The position numbers and the translations under genes were made by a program. Source: Embleya hyalina (GTDB lineage Bacteria > Actinomycetota > Actinomycetes > Streptomycetales > Streptomycetaceae). From it: 64,000 nt of DNA. Under the pieces are notes generated by a model. It saw only the letters and a list, made by a program, of their open reading frames with translations, was not told the origin of the DNA and ran no database searches. This document shows positions 46,057 to 55,456 of the stretch, piece after piece; the first letter of the stretch is position 1, and each line of letters begins with the position of its first letter. Where the stretch lies: the NCBI RefSeq assembly GCF_003967355.1, contig NZ_BIFH01000033.1:154615-218614 (forward strand), in the 5' to 3' direction.

Positions 46057-46833
46057 ATGGGCATGAGCTGGTGGGAAGCACTGGCGATCTTCGCCGCGGG
46101 CATCGCGGCCGGCGGGATCAACACGGTGGTCGGATCCGGCACCCTGATCACCTTCCCCGTGCTGCTCGGCTTCGGCTACTCGCCGGTGACCGCGAACGTG
46201 TCGAACACCATCGGCCTGGTCCCCGGCTCGATCAGCGGCGCCATCGGCTACCGCCGCGAACTCGCCGGCCAGCGCCCGCGCCTGCTCCGTCTGGGCCTGG
46301 CCTCCCTGCTCGGCGGCATCACCGGCGCGATCCTGCTGCTCACGCTGCCGGCGGGGGCGTTCAAGGCGATCGTCCCGGTCCTGATCGTGATCGCCCTGGT
46401 GCTGGTGGTCCTGCAACCCCGCCTGGCCCGGAGCCTCGCCGCCCGCCGCGCCGAGAACGGCACATCCGGGGAGGGCCCGCGCCACGGCGGCCCGCTGCTG
46501 TGGGTGGCCGTCTTCGCCACCGGCATCTACGGCGGCTACTTCGGCGCCGCCCAGGGGGTGTTGCTGCTCGCCCTGTTCGGCGTGTTCATCGCCGAGAACC
46601 TCCAGCGGATGAACGCGGTCAAGAACGTACTCGCCGCCGTCGTCAACGGCGTCGCGGCCATCCTGTTCATGGTCGTCGCCGACGTCGCGTGGTGGGTGGT
46701 CCTGCTGATCGCCCTGGGCTCGGTGATCGGCGGCCAGATAGGCGCCAAGGTCGGCCGCAAGCTCCCGCCGACGGTCCTTCGGGCGGTGATCGTGGTGGTC
46801 GGCTCGGTGGCGGTGATCCGGCTGCTGCTGTAG
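46057..46833 (+). CDS. TSUP family transporter (TauE/SafE)
   Basis: About 258 residues with seven to eight helices. The N-terminal GGINTVVGSGTLITFPVLL and the mid-protein GIYGGYFGAAQGVLLLALF are the two repeated TauE/SafE motifs. These carriers move sulfite, sulfoacetate or other organosulfur anions. Start at the ATG at 46057 after GGGTGGG; the ATG at 46063 is possible. No sulfur gene is adjacent. Confidence 0.9.
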   Translation: MGMSWWEALAIFAAGIAAGGINTVVGSGTLITFPVLLGFGYSPVTANVSNTIGLVPGSISGAIGYRRELAGQRPRLLRLGLASLLGGITGAILLLTLPAGAFKAIVPVLIVIALVLVVLQPRLARSLAARRAENGTSGEGPRHGGPLLWVAVFATGIYGGYFGAAQGVLLLALFGVFIAENLQRMNAVKNVLAAVVNGVAAILFMVVADVAWWVVLLIALGSVIGGQIGAKVGRKLPPTVLRAVIVVVGSVAVIRLLL

Positions 46834-47017
46834 CGGGAGGCCCGGACCGACGGCGGGAGCGGGCCGCTCGCGCGCGGGGGCGGTCGAAGACGTCGGTGTC
46901 GATGCCGGGGGTCATGGTGCACGGCCCCTTCGTCGTGCTCTCTTGTGGTTACTCGGGAACTGTAGGAGAGTGAGTGCTGACCTGGAAGAACGCACTTTTC
47001 GGTGACTGGGGAACCAG

Positions 47018-47401
47018 ATGGGGACCAAGCAGCAACTCGTGGGCCTGCCCGAGGACGCGGACCTGCGACGCGCGGACTCCCTGGCACGGGAGATCTTCTC
47101 CGACGTCGCCAACAAGTGGGCGCTGCTGATCATCGAGGCGTTGGGCGAGCGCACGCTGCGCTTCAGCGAGCTGCGCGCGGAGGTGGAGGGCATCAGCCAC
47201 AAGATGCTCACCCAGAACCTGCGCATGCTGGAACGCAATGGCCTGCTCGACCGGAAGGTGTATCCGACCGTGCCGCCACGGGTCGAGTACACCCTCACCG
47301 AGCCGGGCCGCGGCCTGCGCGCCACCGTCGACGCGATGTGCGGCTGGACGCACCGAAACCTGAGCCACATCGAGAACGCGCGCGGCCGCTTCGACGCGTG
47401 A
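47018..47401 (+). CDS. HxlR family transcriptional regulator
   Basis: 127 residues, a winged-helix dimer typical of HxlR: IFSDVANKWALLIIEAL, RFSELRAEVEGISHKMLTQNL and the wing VPPRVEYTLTEPG. HxlR proteins sense electrophiles or small molecules and usually control an adjacent divergent gene; here the upstream neighbour is the 3' end of the TSUP gene, so a divergent target is missing. An imperfect repeat ACTCGGGA/GGAGAGT at about 46950-46970 may be its autoregulatory site. Confidence 0.9.
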   Translation: MGTKQQLVGLPEDADLRRADSLAREIFSDVANKWALLIIEALGERTLRFSELRAEVEGISHKMLTQNLRMLERNGLLDRKVYPTVPPRVEYTLTEPGRGLRATVDAMCGWTHRNLSHIENARGRFDA

Positions 47402-47934
47402 CGCGTCGGGCGGCGCCATGACCGCGCGGCGCGGGCGTCGGGCGGCGCGGGACGGGGCCCGGGCATCGATCGGGCGCGATGCCGGTACGTGTGCGCCCGG
47501 AACGCCTGTGTGCGGTCGTTCGGCGTGGTGACCGGCCGCCGCTCCCGGGCCGGCCGATCCGCATGCCGGGTCGTGTGCACGCCGATCGTCCGCGTGTGGA
47601 TGGATTCGCGTCGCGGACGGGCGTCGCCGACGGGCGGTGCTGCGCGGGCCGGTCGTGTGTGCCCCGATCCATCCGTGCGCGGACGGCCTGCGCGTCGACC
47701 GATCACCGTTCCGTCGCCGACGGAGGTCCACGGCCGAGCCGGTCGTGTGCGCCATGGTCGCGGGTCACGCGCCACGGCCCGCTGCGCGCGGATGGGTTGC
47801 CTCGCGGCCGGCTCGGCGCCGATGATCCGTTGTCGGTGCCGCGCGCACTCCACCGCCTGTGGGGTCCGCGTGCCTTCACCCGCCGGCCCCGGGCCACCGC
47901 GTGCGTGGGCGAAGGGCCGTGAAACGATGCGCGG
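47402..47934. repeat. 533-nt non-coding region with degenerate 80-90 nt repeats
   Basis: No gene supported. The motif GGTCGTGTGnnCC recurs at about 47569, 47651 and 47741 (spacings 82 and 90), followed at similar distance by CGTCGCCGACGG-like segments at 47622 and 47712. No cobalamin riboswitch was recognised although cbiB follows. The region could be decayed coding repeats or an untranslated regulatory tract. Confidence 0.4.
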
Positions 47935-48927
47935 ATGCCCGCGACCCCACCTTCGACCCACACCGCCCTCGGCCTGGCCCTGGGCGTCGGCCTCGATCTC
48001 GCGTTCGGTGATCCGCAGCGCGGCCATCCCGTGGCCGGCTTCGGGATCCTCGCCGGGCGGGTGGAGCGGGCCATGCACGGCGACAGCCGGGCGCGCGGCG
48101 TCGCCTACAGCGCGCTGTGCGTCGGGGCCACCACCGCGCTCGCGCTGGGGGTGCGTCGGGCCGTCGCGGGCCGGCCCGCGGCCACCGTCCTGGCCACCGC
48201 CGGCTGCACCTGGGCCGTGCTCGGTGGCACCACCCTGCGCCGCGAGGCCCGGGCGATCGCCGCACCGCTGGTGGCCGGCGACCGGACCGCCGCCAGGGAC
48301 GCGCTGCCGCGCCTGGTGGGACGCGACCCGAGCCGGCTGGACGACAAGGGCATCGCTCGGGCCGTGGTCGAGTCGGTGGCGGAGAACACGTCCGACGCGG
48401 TGGTGGCGCCGTTGTTCTGGGGCGCGGTCGCGGGCATCCCGGGCCTGCTCGGCTACCGCGCGATCAACACCCTGGACGCGATGGTCGGCCACCACACCCC
48501 GCGCCACGAGAACTTCGGCTGGGCCTCGGCCCGCCTGGACGACGCCGCCAATTGGCCGGCCGCGCGACTCACCGGGCTGCTCACCGTGGCGGCGGCCCCC
48601 GTGGTCGGCGGCGATCGAGCCCGTGCGTGGGCCGTGTTGCGGCGGGACGGCGGCAGCCACCCCAGCCCCAACGCGGGCCGCTGCGAGGCGTCCGCCGCCG
48701 GCGCGCTGGATGTCACGCTCGGCGGCCGGAACGTCTATGCCGGCCGTACCGAGGACCGGCCCCGGCTCGGCGACGGCCCACCCCCCGTCCCCGCCGACAT
48801 AGCGCGCGCCAACCGCCTCTCGGCGACGGTCGGCCTGGCCGCCGCCGCCCTGGCCGTGGGCGCGGTGGCCGCCCGCGCCGCGGTCGCCGCCCGCGCGGCG
48901 CGCCGCACCGGCAGGGCGGTCCGATGA
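47935..48927 (+). CDS. cbiB: Adenosylcobinamide-phosphate synthase CbiB/CobD
   Basis: 330 residues with several membrane helices. Family landmarks: GLDLAFGDPQRGHPVAGFG at the N-terminus, VVESVAENTSDAVVAPLFW, YRAINTLDAMVGH and GRCEASAAGALDV. It joins aminopropanol phosphate to cobyric acid in B12 synthesis at the membrane. The neighbouring cobQ makes cobyric acid, the substrate of this enzyme, 64 nt downstream. The start at the ATG at 47935 lacks a clear ribosome site. Confidence 0.95.
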   Translation: MPATPPSTHTALGLALGVGLDLAFGDPQRGHPVAGFGILAGRVERAMHGDSRARGVAYSALCVGATTALALGVRRAVAGRPAATVLATAGCTWAVLGGTTLRREARAIAAPLVAGDRTAARDALPRLVGRDPSRLDDKGIARAVVESVAENTSDAVVAPLFWGAVAGIPGLLGYRAINTLDAMVGHHTPRHENFGWASARLDDAANWPAARLTGLLTVAAAPVVGGDRARAWAVLRRDGGSHPSPNAGRCEASAAGALDVTLGGRNVYAGRTEDRPRLGDGPPPVPADIARANRLSATVGLAAAALAVGAVAARAAVAARAARRTGRAVR

Positions 48928-48991
48928 GCGTGCGGTTTCGTGAGCGGGTACCAACCAGGCGTCGTGGACGCCGTGTTCGGGAGGTGAAGCG

Positions 48992-50503
48992 GTGAACGGC
49001 GCGCTTTTGGTGGCCGGGACCACCTCCGACGCCGGGAAGAGCGTCGTGGTGGCCGGGCTGTGTCGGCGGCTGGCCCGCGAGGGGGTCAAGGTCGCGCCGT
49101 TCAAGGCGCAGAACATGTCGCTCAACTCGATGGTCACCGCCGACGGCGCGGAGATCGGTCGCGCCCAGGCGATGCAGGCGGCGGCGGCGCGGATCGAGCC
49201 GGAGGCGGTGATGAATCCGGTACTGCTCAAGCCCGGCGGCCTGATGAGCAGTCAGGTGGTACTCCTCGGCAAGCCGATCGCCGAGGTCGGGGCGCTGAAC
49301 TACCGTGATCTGAAGCCGCGTCTGTTCGAGGCGGTACTGGACTCGCTGGCCGATCTGCGGGCGCGTCACGACGTCGTGGTGTGCGAGGGGGCGGGCAGTC
49401 CGACCGAGATCAACCTGCGCGATCGCGACATCACCAACATGGGACTGGCCCGGGCCGCCCGGTTGCCGGTCCTCGTGGTCGGCGACATCGATCGCGGCGG
49501 CATCTTCGCGTCCTTCTTCGGTACCCTCGCCCTGCTCTCGCGCGAAGACCAGGAACTGGTCTGCGGGTTCGTGATCAACAAGTTTCGCGGCGACGCGCGC
49601 CTGCTGGATCCGGCGCTGACCCGGATGCGCGAACTCACCGGACGCCCGGTCATGGGCGTGCTGCCCTTCCTCGGCGGCCTGTGGCTGGACGTCGAGGACT
49701 CGCTCGCCCTGGACGCCGACCGGGGCACGGCCGAACCACCGCTCGGCCCGGACGTCCTGCGCGTCGCGGTGGTGCGACTGCCCCGGATCAGCAACTTCAC
49801 CGACATCGACGCGCTTTCCGTCGAGCCCGGCGTGGTGGTGCGCTTCGTGAGCACGCCCGGCGAGATCGCCGACGCCGACCTGGTGGTGCTGCCCGGCACC
49901 CGGGCGACCGTCGCCGACCTGGGTTGGCTGCGCGAACGCGGCCTGGACACCGCGCTGGCCCGGCGAGCCGCCGAGGGGCGGCCGATCCTGGGCATCTGCG
50001 GCGGCTACCAGATGCTCGGGCGCGAGATCGACGACGACGTGGAGAGCCGCGCGGGGACGGTGCCGGGTCTGGGTCTGCTGCCGGTCCGAGTACGCTTCGC
50101 CGCCGACAAGACCCTGGCCCGGCCGCGTGGTTACGCCGACGGATCGCCGGTGACCGCGTACGAGATCCACCACGGCGTGGTCGACGTCGAGGGAGGCGAG
50201 CCGCTGTTCACCGACGCCGACGGCGGTGCCCTGGACGGTTGCCGAGTCGGCGAAATCACCGGCACGTTGTGGCACGGCGCCCTGGAGAACGACGCCTTCC
50301 GCCGCACGTTCCTGTCCCGAACCGCCACCCGATCCGGCCGCCGCTTCGTCGTCTCCCCGAACACCTCCTTCGAAGCCGCCCGCCAGTCCCGCCTCGACGC
50401 CCTGGGCGATCTGATCGCCGACCACCTGGACAACGCCGCGGTCGACCACCTGATCACCCGAGGCCCCACCCCGGCCCTGCCGTTCGTCCCCCCGGGCGCC
50501 TGA
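48992..50503 (+). CDS. cobQ: Cobyric acid synthase CobQ/CbiP
   Basis: 503 residues. The N-terminal synthetase domain shows GTTSDAGKSVVVAGLCR (P-loop-like) and PFKAQNMSLNS. The C-terminal glutaminase-like domain shows GICGGYQMLG with the nucleophile Cys and YEIHHG/LWHGALEND with the His. It amidates adenosylcobyrinic diamide at four carboxyls using glutamine and ATP. GGGAGGTGAAGCG precedes the GTG start. It likely shares a transcript with cbiB. Confidence 0.95.
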   Translation: MNGALLVAGTTSDAGKSVVVAGLCRRLAREGVKVAPFKAQNMSLNSMVTADGAEIGRAQAMQAAAARIEPEAVMNPVLLKPGGLMSSQVVLLGKPIAEVGALNYRDLKPRLFEAVLDSLADLRARHDVVVCEGAGSPTEINLRDRDITNMGLARAARLPVLVVGDIDRGGIFASFFGTLALLSREDQELVCGFVINKFRGDARLLDPALTRMRELTGRPVMGVLPFLGGLWLDVEDSLALDADRGTAEPPLGPDVLRVAVVRLPRISNFTDIDALSVEPGVVVRFVSTPGEIADADLVVLPGTRATVADLGWLRERGLDTALARRAAEGRPILGICGGYQMLGREIDDDVESRAGTVPGLGLLPVRVRFAADKTLARPRGYADGSPVTAYEIHHGVVDVEGGEPLFTDADGGALDGCRVGEITGTLWHGALENDAFRRTFLSRTATRSGRRFVVSPNTSFEAARQSRLDALGDLIADHLDNAAVDHLITRGPTPALPFVPPGA

Positions 50504-50668
50504 GCGCCCGGCATCCACCGGCCGGGGCCCGCGGCACGCGGGGCTCCCGGCGCGCTCGCCCCGTTCGCCGCCGGCCGTGGGGAAATACCCCGGACGGGAT
50601 CTCCGTCGATCGTCGATGATGGGCTCGGGGGTCCGGCGCGGACGGGGTGGAGAGATCGGGGGGCTGTG

Positions 50669-51634
50669 ATGCGGGTTTTGTTGGCCGGGGACACGCACGG
50701 GAACGCCGGGCACATGCGTCGTGTGCTCGATGTCGCCGCCGAGCTCGACGTGGATCTGGTGTTCCAGCTCGGCGACTTCGGCTACTGGGAGCACGAGCCG
50801 TCCGGCGTCCGGTATCTGGACGCGGTCAATCGCTCGGCCCGCTCGTGTGGTGTCGACGTCTACTTCCTGGACGGAAACCACGACAAGTCCTCGCTGCTGA
50901 TGGAGTCCTACGGCGACGACCGGGACGAGCAGGGGTTCGTGATCGTGCGCCCCCGGGTGCGCTACGCGCCGCGCGGGCATCGTTGGTCCTGGCGCGGGAC
51001 GAACTTCCTCGCCTTCGGCGGCGCGTTGTCGCTGGATCGGGAGCGCCGGTTGGCCGAGGAGCGGCGGCGGTACGAGAAGGCGCTGCGCAAGGAGGGCTTT
51101 CGGGTCGGCGCGGGTCGCCCGCCCACCGCGGTGCCGACCCACGCCGGCAGCCTGTGGTTCCCGGAGGAGGAGGGTACGGACGCCGACGTGGACACGATCC
51201 TGACCGACCCCTCGCCGGTGGACGTCCTGCTCACCCACGACAAACCGCTGCGGGCCGCACCCGAGTTCAACCGCAAGAGCGAACCACGCTGCCTGCCGAA
51301 CCAGGCCCGGATCCAGCGCCTGGTGGACGCCTACCGGCCCGCCGTCGCCGCGCACGGCCACCTGCACTTCCGGTACACCGAGGAACTGGCCCACCCCGAC
51401 GGCTCGGTGACGCGCGTCGAGGGTGTGGCCGCCGACCCGATGGCGTCCCACGACGTCCCCGGCTACCGGGTCGCCGATTCGTGGCTGCTCCTCGACCCGG
51501 CCGCGTCGCCCTCGCCGGCCGACGCCGATCCCGACACGGTGGAAGCGACCACCGGCTCCCGGCCTGCCGCCGGCGCCGAGCGTATTGCCTCGACGAAGCG
51601 GGGGAGGGTGGATAACCTCGGCGCGCACACATGA
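50669..51634 (+). CDS. Calcineurin-like metallophosphoesterase
   Basis: About 321 residues. Metal-binding motifs in order: GDTHGN, QLGDFGYW, LDGNHD, LLTHD and HGHLHF, the full metallophosphoesterase set. The C-terminal 45 residues are Pro/Ala-rich. Phosphatase, nuclease or cyclic-nucleotide activity are all possible. The ATG at 50669 has GGGGGG 5 nt upstream; the GTG at 50666 is next to it. Its 3' end carries the promoter-like segment of the following gene. Confidence 0.9.
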   Translation: MRVLLAGDTHGNAGHMRRVLDVAAELDVDLVFQLGDFGYWEHEPSGVRYLDAVNRSARSCGVDVYFLDGNHDKSSLLMESYGDDRDEQGFVIVRPRVRYAPRGHRWSWRGTNFLAFGGALSLDRERRLAEERRRYEKALRKEGFRVGAGRPPTAVPTHAGSLWFPEEEGTDADVDTILTDPSPVDVLLTHDKPLRAAPEFNRKSEPRCLPNQARIQRLVDAYRPAVAAHGHLHFRYTEELAHPDGSVTRVEGVAADPMASHDVPGYRVADSWLLLDPAASPSPADADPDTVEATTGSRPAAGAERIASTKRGRVDNLGAHT

Positions 51635-51640
51635 TCGAAT
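51608..51640 (+). promoter_or_regulatory. Duplicated promoter segment, copy 1
   Basis: GTGGATAACCTCGGCG followed by CACACATGATCGAATC. TAACCT (51613-51618) is a -10 candidate. It is nearly identical to 53196-53226, before the second peptidase-like gene. The ATG inside it is in frame with copy 1 but not with copy 2, so it is unlikely to be the real start. Confidence 0.55.
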
Positions 51641-51717
51641 CACCGAGCCGAATCGAGCCGGTCCGATGCGGGCCGATGCGGGCGGCCTCCGGACGGGTGA
51701 TGTACGAGAGGGACCAC

Positions 51718-53136
51718 GTGTCCGACACCCCCACCGCCGACGCGCCCACCGAGGCCGCGCGTCGGCGTCGCCGCGCACCGCTCCTGGTGGTCGGCGGAAT
51801 CGTTACGGCAGCGCTCGTGGCCGGCGCCCTGACGATCGGCGGCGCCTTCGACGGCGACGGCGACTCCGCGGCCCCGACCGCGCACGAACGCCCCGCCGAC
51901 GGCACCCCGCCGCCCGCGACCTCCGAAACCCCGGAACCGCCCTCCACCGTCACCCGCATCACCCGCGCCGACGTCAAGGCCCTCACCGACGCCCGCACCC
52001 GGGCGCTCCGGGACGGCGACGCGAGCGCGTTCGTGTCCGGGATCGACCCGGCGAACACGGAACTGCTGTCCGGGCAACGGCGGTTGCTCGCCAACCTGCG
52101 GCTTTTCCCGTTCGCCGGGGCCGAGTTCCTGCCGCCGACGAGCCTGGACGTGGTGCAAGCGGCGGACGCGGGCGCGTACTCGCACGACATGGTGATCGTG
52201 TTCTCCCACCAACTCGACGGAATCGACAGCGAGCCGGTCGCCGAGACCTACACCTGGACGCTGAGCCGGGCCTCGATCGACGCGCCCGTGCGGATCACCA
52301 AGATCGTCGGGAGCAACGCGACGTCGAATCCGACCCGGCCGATCAGGTATCCGGCCGCGTGGGACGGCGACGAAGTCGCCGTGGTCGAACGCGAACACAT
52401 CCTGCTCGCGGTCGCCGCCACGGACCGGGACCGGGCCGCGGCGTGGGCCGATCGCGCCGAACTCGCGGCGAAGCGCAACGCCGAGGCGTGGCACGGGCCG
52501 GCGATCACCCCCAGGCGGTTCGCGGTCTTCGTACCGACGAAGCGGGAGACGGTCCGCGGCGTGCTCGGCGGCCTGACGGGCTCCTGCGAACTCGTCACGC
52601 CCGCCCGGCCCGGCGGCGGAAGCATGTCGCCCGTCGGCGCCCGGGTCACCTTCGACGGCGCCGATACCGCGTTCGCGTCCTCGACGAACCCGGACACCGG
52701 CATCGGCCTGATCCGCCGGGAACTGGCCCAGGCCATGGTGGCGCAGTTCGCGCAATCGTCGTTGATCGGCGGCGGCGGCCGTTCGCGCTGGGTCTCCGAG
52801 GGCTTCGCGTACTACCTCGCCGGCGACGACGGATTCCGGAACGCGGCCCGGGCCGAGCTGCGGGCCGGCCGGTTCAGTGGCAAACTCCCCGTCGACACCG
52901 ATCTGTTGCCGAATGTGAAGGGTGATCAGGCCGCCGGGGCGGGCTTCCACGTCAGCATGCTGACGATCCGGTACCTCGCCGAGAAGTACGGCGCGGCCGA
53001 GGCGGACGGGTTCGTGGTCGCGATGTACGCGAACCCCGCGTCGCTCGACGCCGCGATCAAGGCGGCGAGCGGGCTGGAGCGCGCTGCGTTCGAGGCCGGA
53101 TGGGCGGACTACGTACGGGCCGAGATCGGCGGTTGA
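51718..53136 (+). CDS. Membrane-anchored gluzincin paralogue 1, degenerate zinc site (pseudoenzyme)
   Basis: 472 residues: a short Arg-rich cytoplasmic end, one helix (APLLVVGGIVTAALVAGALT), a Pro/Thr linker and an extracellular domain. It aligns along its length with the next gene (shared QRRLLANLRLFPF, DSEPVAETYTWT, PAITPRRF, SMLTIRYLAEKYG). At the zinc site, where the sibling has HELGH, it has RELAQ (334-338): both His ligands are lost while Glu335 and the third-ligand Glu361 (WVSEGFA) remain. It is therefore probably non-catalytic, maybe a regulator or binding partner. Start at the GTG at 51718 with GAGAGGGA; the longer ATG at 51631 is less likely. Confidence 0.8.
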   Translation: MSDTPTADAPTEAARRRRRAPLLVVGGIVTAALVAGALTIGGAFDGDGDSAAPTAHERPADGTPPPATSETPEPPSTVTRITRADVKALTDARTRALRDGDASAFVSGIDPANTELLSGQRRLLANLRLFPFAGAEFLPPTSLDVVQAADAGAYSHDMVIVFSHQLDGIDSEPVAETYTWTLSRASIDAPVRITKIVGSNATSNPTRPIRYPAAWDGDEVAVVEREHILLAVAATDRDRAAAWADRAELAAKRNAEAWHGPAITPRRFAVFVPTKRETVRGVLGGLTGSCELVTPARPGGGSMSPVGARVTFDGADTAFASSTNPDTGIGLIRRELAQAMVAQFAQSSLIGGGGRSRWVSEGFAYYLAGDDGFRNAARAELRAGRFSGKLPVDTDLLPNVKGDQAAGAGFHVSMLTIRYLAEKYGAAEADGFVVAMYANPASLDAAIKAASGLERAAFEAGWADYVRAEIGG

Positions 53137-53195
53137 CCCGCGGCGGCTACCGCGCGTGACCGTACCGGGCCCCACTGCCGAGGCTGTCCGGGCAC

Positions 53196-53226
53196 GTGGA
53201 TAGCCTCGGCGAACACATGATCGGAT
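53196..53226 (+). promoter_or_regulatory. Duplicated promoter segment, copy 2
   Basis: GTGGATAGCCTCGGCG followed by AACACATGATCGGATC, matching the segment at 51608-51640 with a few changes. TAGCCT (53201-53206) is the -10 candidate. It gives paralogue 2 a leader of about 75 nt. Confidence 0.55.
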
Positions 53227-53283
53227 CGCCGATCCGGGGCCGGGGGCGGAATCATCGGACCGGCGGTCCAGGGGAGGACTGGC

Positions 53284-55455
53284 ATGTCCGACATGCCCAA
53301 CATCGCCGACGGCGTGACACACCCGCCGCGCGGCACCACGACAGCAGACCACGAACAGCCGTCCACGGGGTGGGACATGGGCACGAACGAGGACGCACGG
53401 GAAAACCCGGACCGTTCGACGGAGGAGCAAGCACCCATACCTCCCCACGCGCCGGCAACCGCGGCCACACCCACGGGCGCGCCGGCGACCGCCGCCGCGC
53501 CCGTTCCCATACCCGCCGACCAACCCGCGCCCGGCGCGGAGGCAACCATCGGGCGGGTGCCCGAAAACGCGGCGCCGGCGCCCGCCGGCGCGGGCGGTAC
53601 GCCTCCGGTACCCGTCACTTCGCCCGACCCGGATCCGGTCCCGCCCGCCGCCGCGCCGGCGGGCGCACCCGCACTCCCCGGCGAGCCCGCACCCGTACTC
53701 GCCGCCGCGCCGGGGACCGGGTCCGCCGGTGCCACCGTGCCCGCCGACGAGTTCGCGCCCATACCCGGCGACGGACCCGCGCCCGCGCCCGCATCCGCGA
53801 CCGGCGAGGAGGTGGCCGGGCGGCCGGTCGAGGACGTGGTGCCGGTGATCGGCGGCGCGGCGCCCACACACCCGGTGCCCGTCGCCTCGTTCGACTCGGC
53901 CCCGCCGACGACCGCGCCGGCGTCCGCCGTCGCGACAGCCGCCGGCCCCCCGCCCCTCGACGCCGACGCCGCCCCCACCGGCAACGCCTCGGGAGCGATA
54001 CCGCCCACCCCCGAGGCGCCCCCCTTCCCGGCGCCCGCCGGCCCCTACGGGCCCCTCCCCTTCCTGCCCGCTCCCGACCGGCAGCGGCGCGACGCCCGCC
54101 GTCACCTCCTGGCCGCGGCCGGTGGGGTGCTCGCGATCCTCGCCCTGCTCGCCTCCCTCGCCGCCGGCGGCGTGTTCGACCCCACCACGACCCCGACCGC
54201 CGCGCCGTTCGCCGAGGAGGAGGCCGCCGGCGGCTCGGCCAAGGCCGGGGACAAGCCCCAGGTCACCCGGATCGCCGCCGCCGACCTGGCCGGCCTGGCC
54301 GACAGCCGTACCCAGGCCCTGAAGTCGGGGAACGTCGACGGCTTCGTCGCCGGAATCGACCCGGCCGCACCCGAACTCGCCACCGCGCAACGCCGGTTGT
54401 TCGCGAACCTGCGGCTGTTCCCGTTCACCAGCGTCGAGTTCCGGCCGTCCACCGCGACCGTCGAGCCCGCGAACGACGCCGGCCCGCTCACCCGCGACGT
54501 CAACGTCGTCTTCGCCCACCAGATCACCGGCGTCGACAGCGAGCCGATCGCCGAGCGCTACACCTGGACCGTCTCGCGCGCGTCCGTCGGCGCCCCGCTG
54601 CTGATCACCAAGATCGTCGGCGGCTCGACCCGCGGCGGCGGCAACGCCTTCCCCGCCCCCTGGGACGAGGACGCACTCGCGGTGATCGAACGCCCGCACG
54701 TCCTGCTCGCCGTCCCGGCCGGGAACAAGGCCAAGGCCGCCGCCTGGGCCGACCGGGCCGAGAGCGCGCTGAAGAAGAACCTGGCGGTGTGGAAGGGCCC
54801 GGCGATCACCCCGCAGCGCTACGTCATCTACGTCACGCCCGACCACGAGACCTTCATCCGCGCACTGTCGGGCAACGACCTGCCCAACGTCACCGGCGTG
54901 TGCCGCACCATGCCGCCCGCGCGCCCCACGATGGGCCGCGACCAACCGATGGCCGGCAGCCGGATCACCCTGGACGGCTCGGACGAGATGTTCGCCAAGA
55001 ACGACGGCGAGCAGCAGACACACCTGATCCGGCACGAACTCGGCCACGCGATGGTCGCCGAGTTCGAGCGCGGCGGCGAGGGGCCGCCGCTGTGGGTCTC
55101 GGAAGGCTTCGCCGAATACCTCGCCTGGACCGACCTCTCGCTGTCCGAATGGTTCCAGCCGACCGCGCGCGAGCAGGTCCGCGCGGGCAAGTTCTCGGGC
55201 AAGTTGCCCACCGACGCCGACGTCAACTCGCCCGACGCCAAGACCTCGATGGTCGCCTACCACTACAGCATGCTGACGATCCGCTACATCGCGGAGAAGT
55301 ACGGCGTCGCCAAGGCCGACGAGTTCGTCGTCGCGGTGTACAAGGATCCGACCCCGGCCGCGATCGACGCCGCGCTCAAGGAGGCCACCGGTCTGGACCG
55401 GGACACCTTCGAAAGCAACTGGGCCAAGTACGTCAAGGCCAAGGTGGGCAACTGA
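53284..55455 (+). CDS. Membrane-anchored gluzincin metallopeptidase-like protein, paralogue 2
   Basis: 723 residues. The first 270 are a low-complexity Pro/Ala/Thr/Val-rich cytoplasmic region, unusually long compared with its siblings. One helix (LLAAAGGVLAILALLASLAAG, about 275-297) follows, then the extracellular domain. The zinc site is intact: HELGH at 584-588 and Glu607 in WVSEGFAEY, spacing typical of gluzincins (peptidase MA-like). The C-terminal region SMLTIRYIAEKYG packs behind the site in related folds. GGAGGA lies 6 nt before the ATG. Likely cleaves or remodels cell-surface proteins; substrate unknown. Confidence 0.82.
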   Translation: MSDMPNIADGVTHPPRGTTTADHEQPSTGWDMGTNEDARENPDRSTEEQAPIPPHAPATAATPTGAPATAAAPVPIPADQPAPGAEATIGRVPENAAPAPAGAGGTPPVPVTSPDPDPVPPAAAPAGAPALPGEPAPVLAAAPGTGSAGATVPADEFAPIPGDGPAPAPASATGEEVAGRPVEDVVPVIGGAAPTHPVPVASFDSAPPTTAPASAVATAAGPPPLDADAAPTGNASGAIPPTPEAPPFPAPAGPYGPLPFLPAPDRQRRDARRHLLAAAGGVLAILALLASLAAGGVFDPTTTPTAAPFAEEEAAGGSAKAGDKPQVTRIAAADLAGLADSRTQALKSGNVDGFVAGIDPAAPELATAQRRLFANLRLFPFTSVEFRPSTATVEPANDAGPLTRDVNVVFAHQITGVDSEPIAERYTWTVSRASVGAPLLITKIVGGSTRGGGNAFPAPWDEDALAVIERPHVLLAVPAGNKAKAAAWADRAESALKKNLAVWKGPAITPQRYVIYVTPDHETFIRALSGNDLPNVTGVCRTMPPARPTMGRDQPMAGSRITLDGSDEMFAKNDGEQQTHLIRHELGHAMVAEFERGGEGPPLWVSEGFAEYLAWTDLSLSEWFQPTAREQVRAGKFSGKLPTDADVNSPDAKTSMVAYHYSMLTIRYIAEKYGVAKADEFVVAVYKDPTPAAIDAALKEATGLDRDTFESNWAKYVKAKVGN

Positions 55456-55456
55456 C

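Noticed and set aside
47402..47934. Cobalamin riboswitch before cbiB
   Set aside because: Looked for a B12-box-like conserved core and saw none; a covariance-model search would be decisive.
51631..51717. N-terminal extension of peptidase paralogue 1 from the ATG at 51631
   Set aside because: The same ATG-containing segment occurs before paralogue 2 in a different frame, so it is likely promoter or leader DNA; the GTG at 51718 has a good ribosome site.
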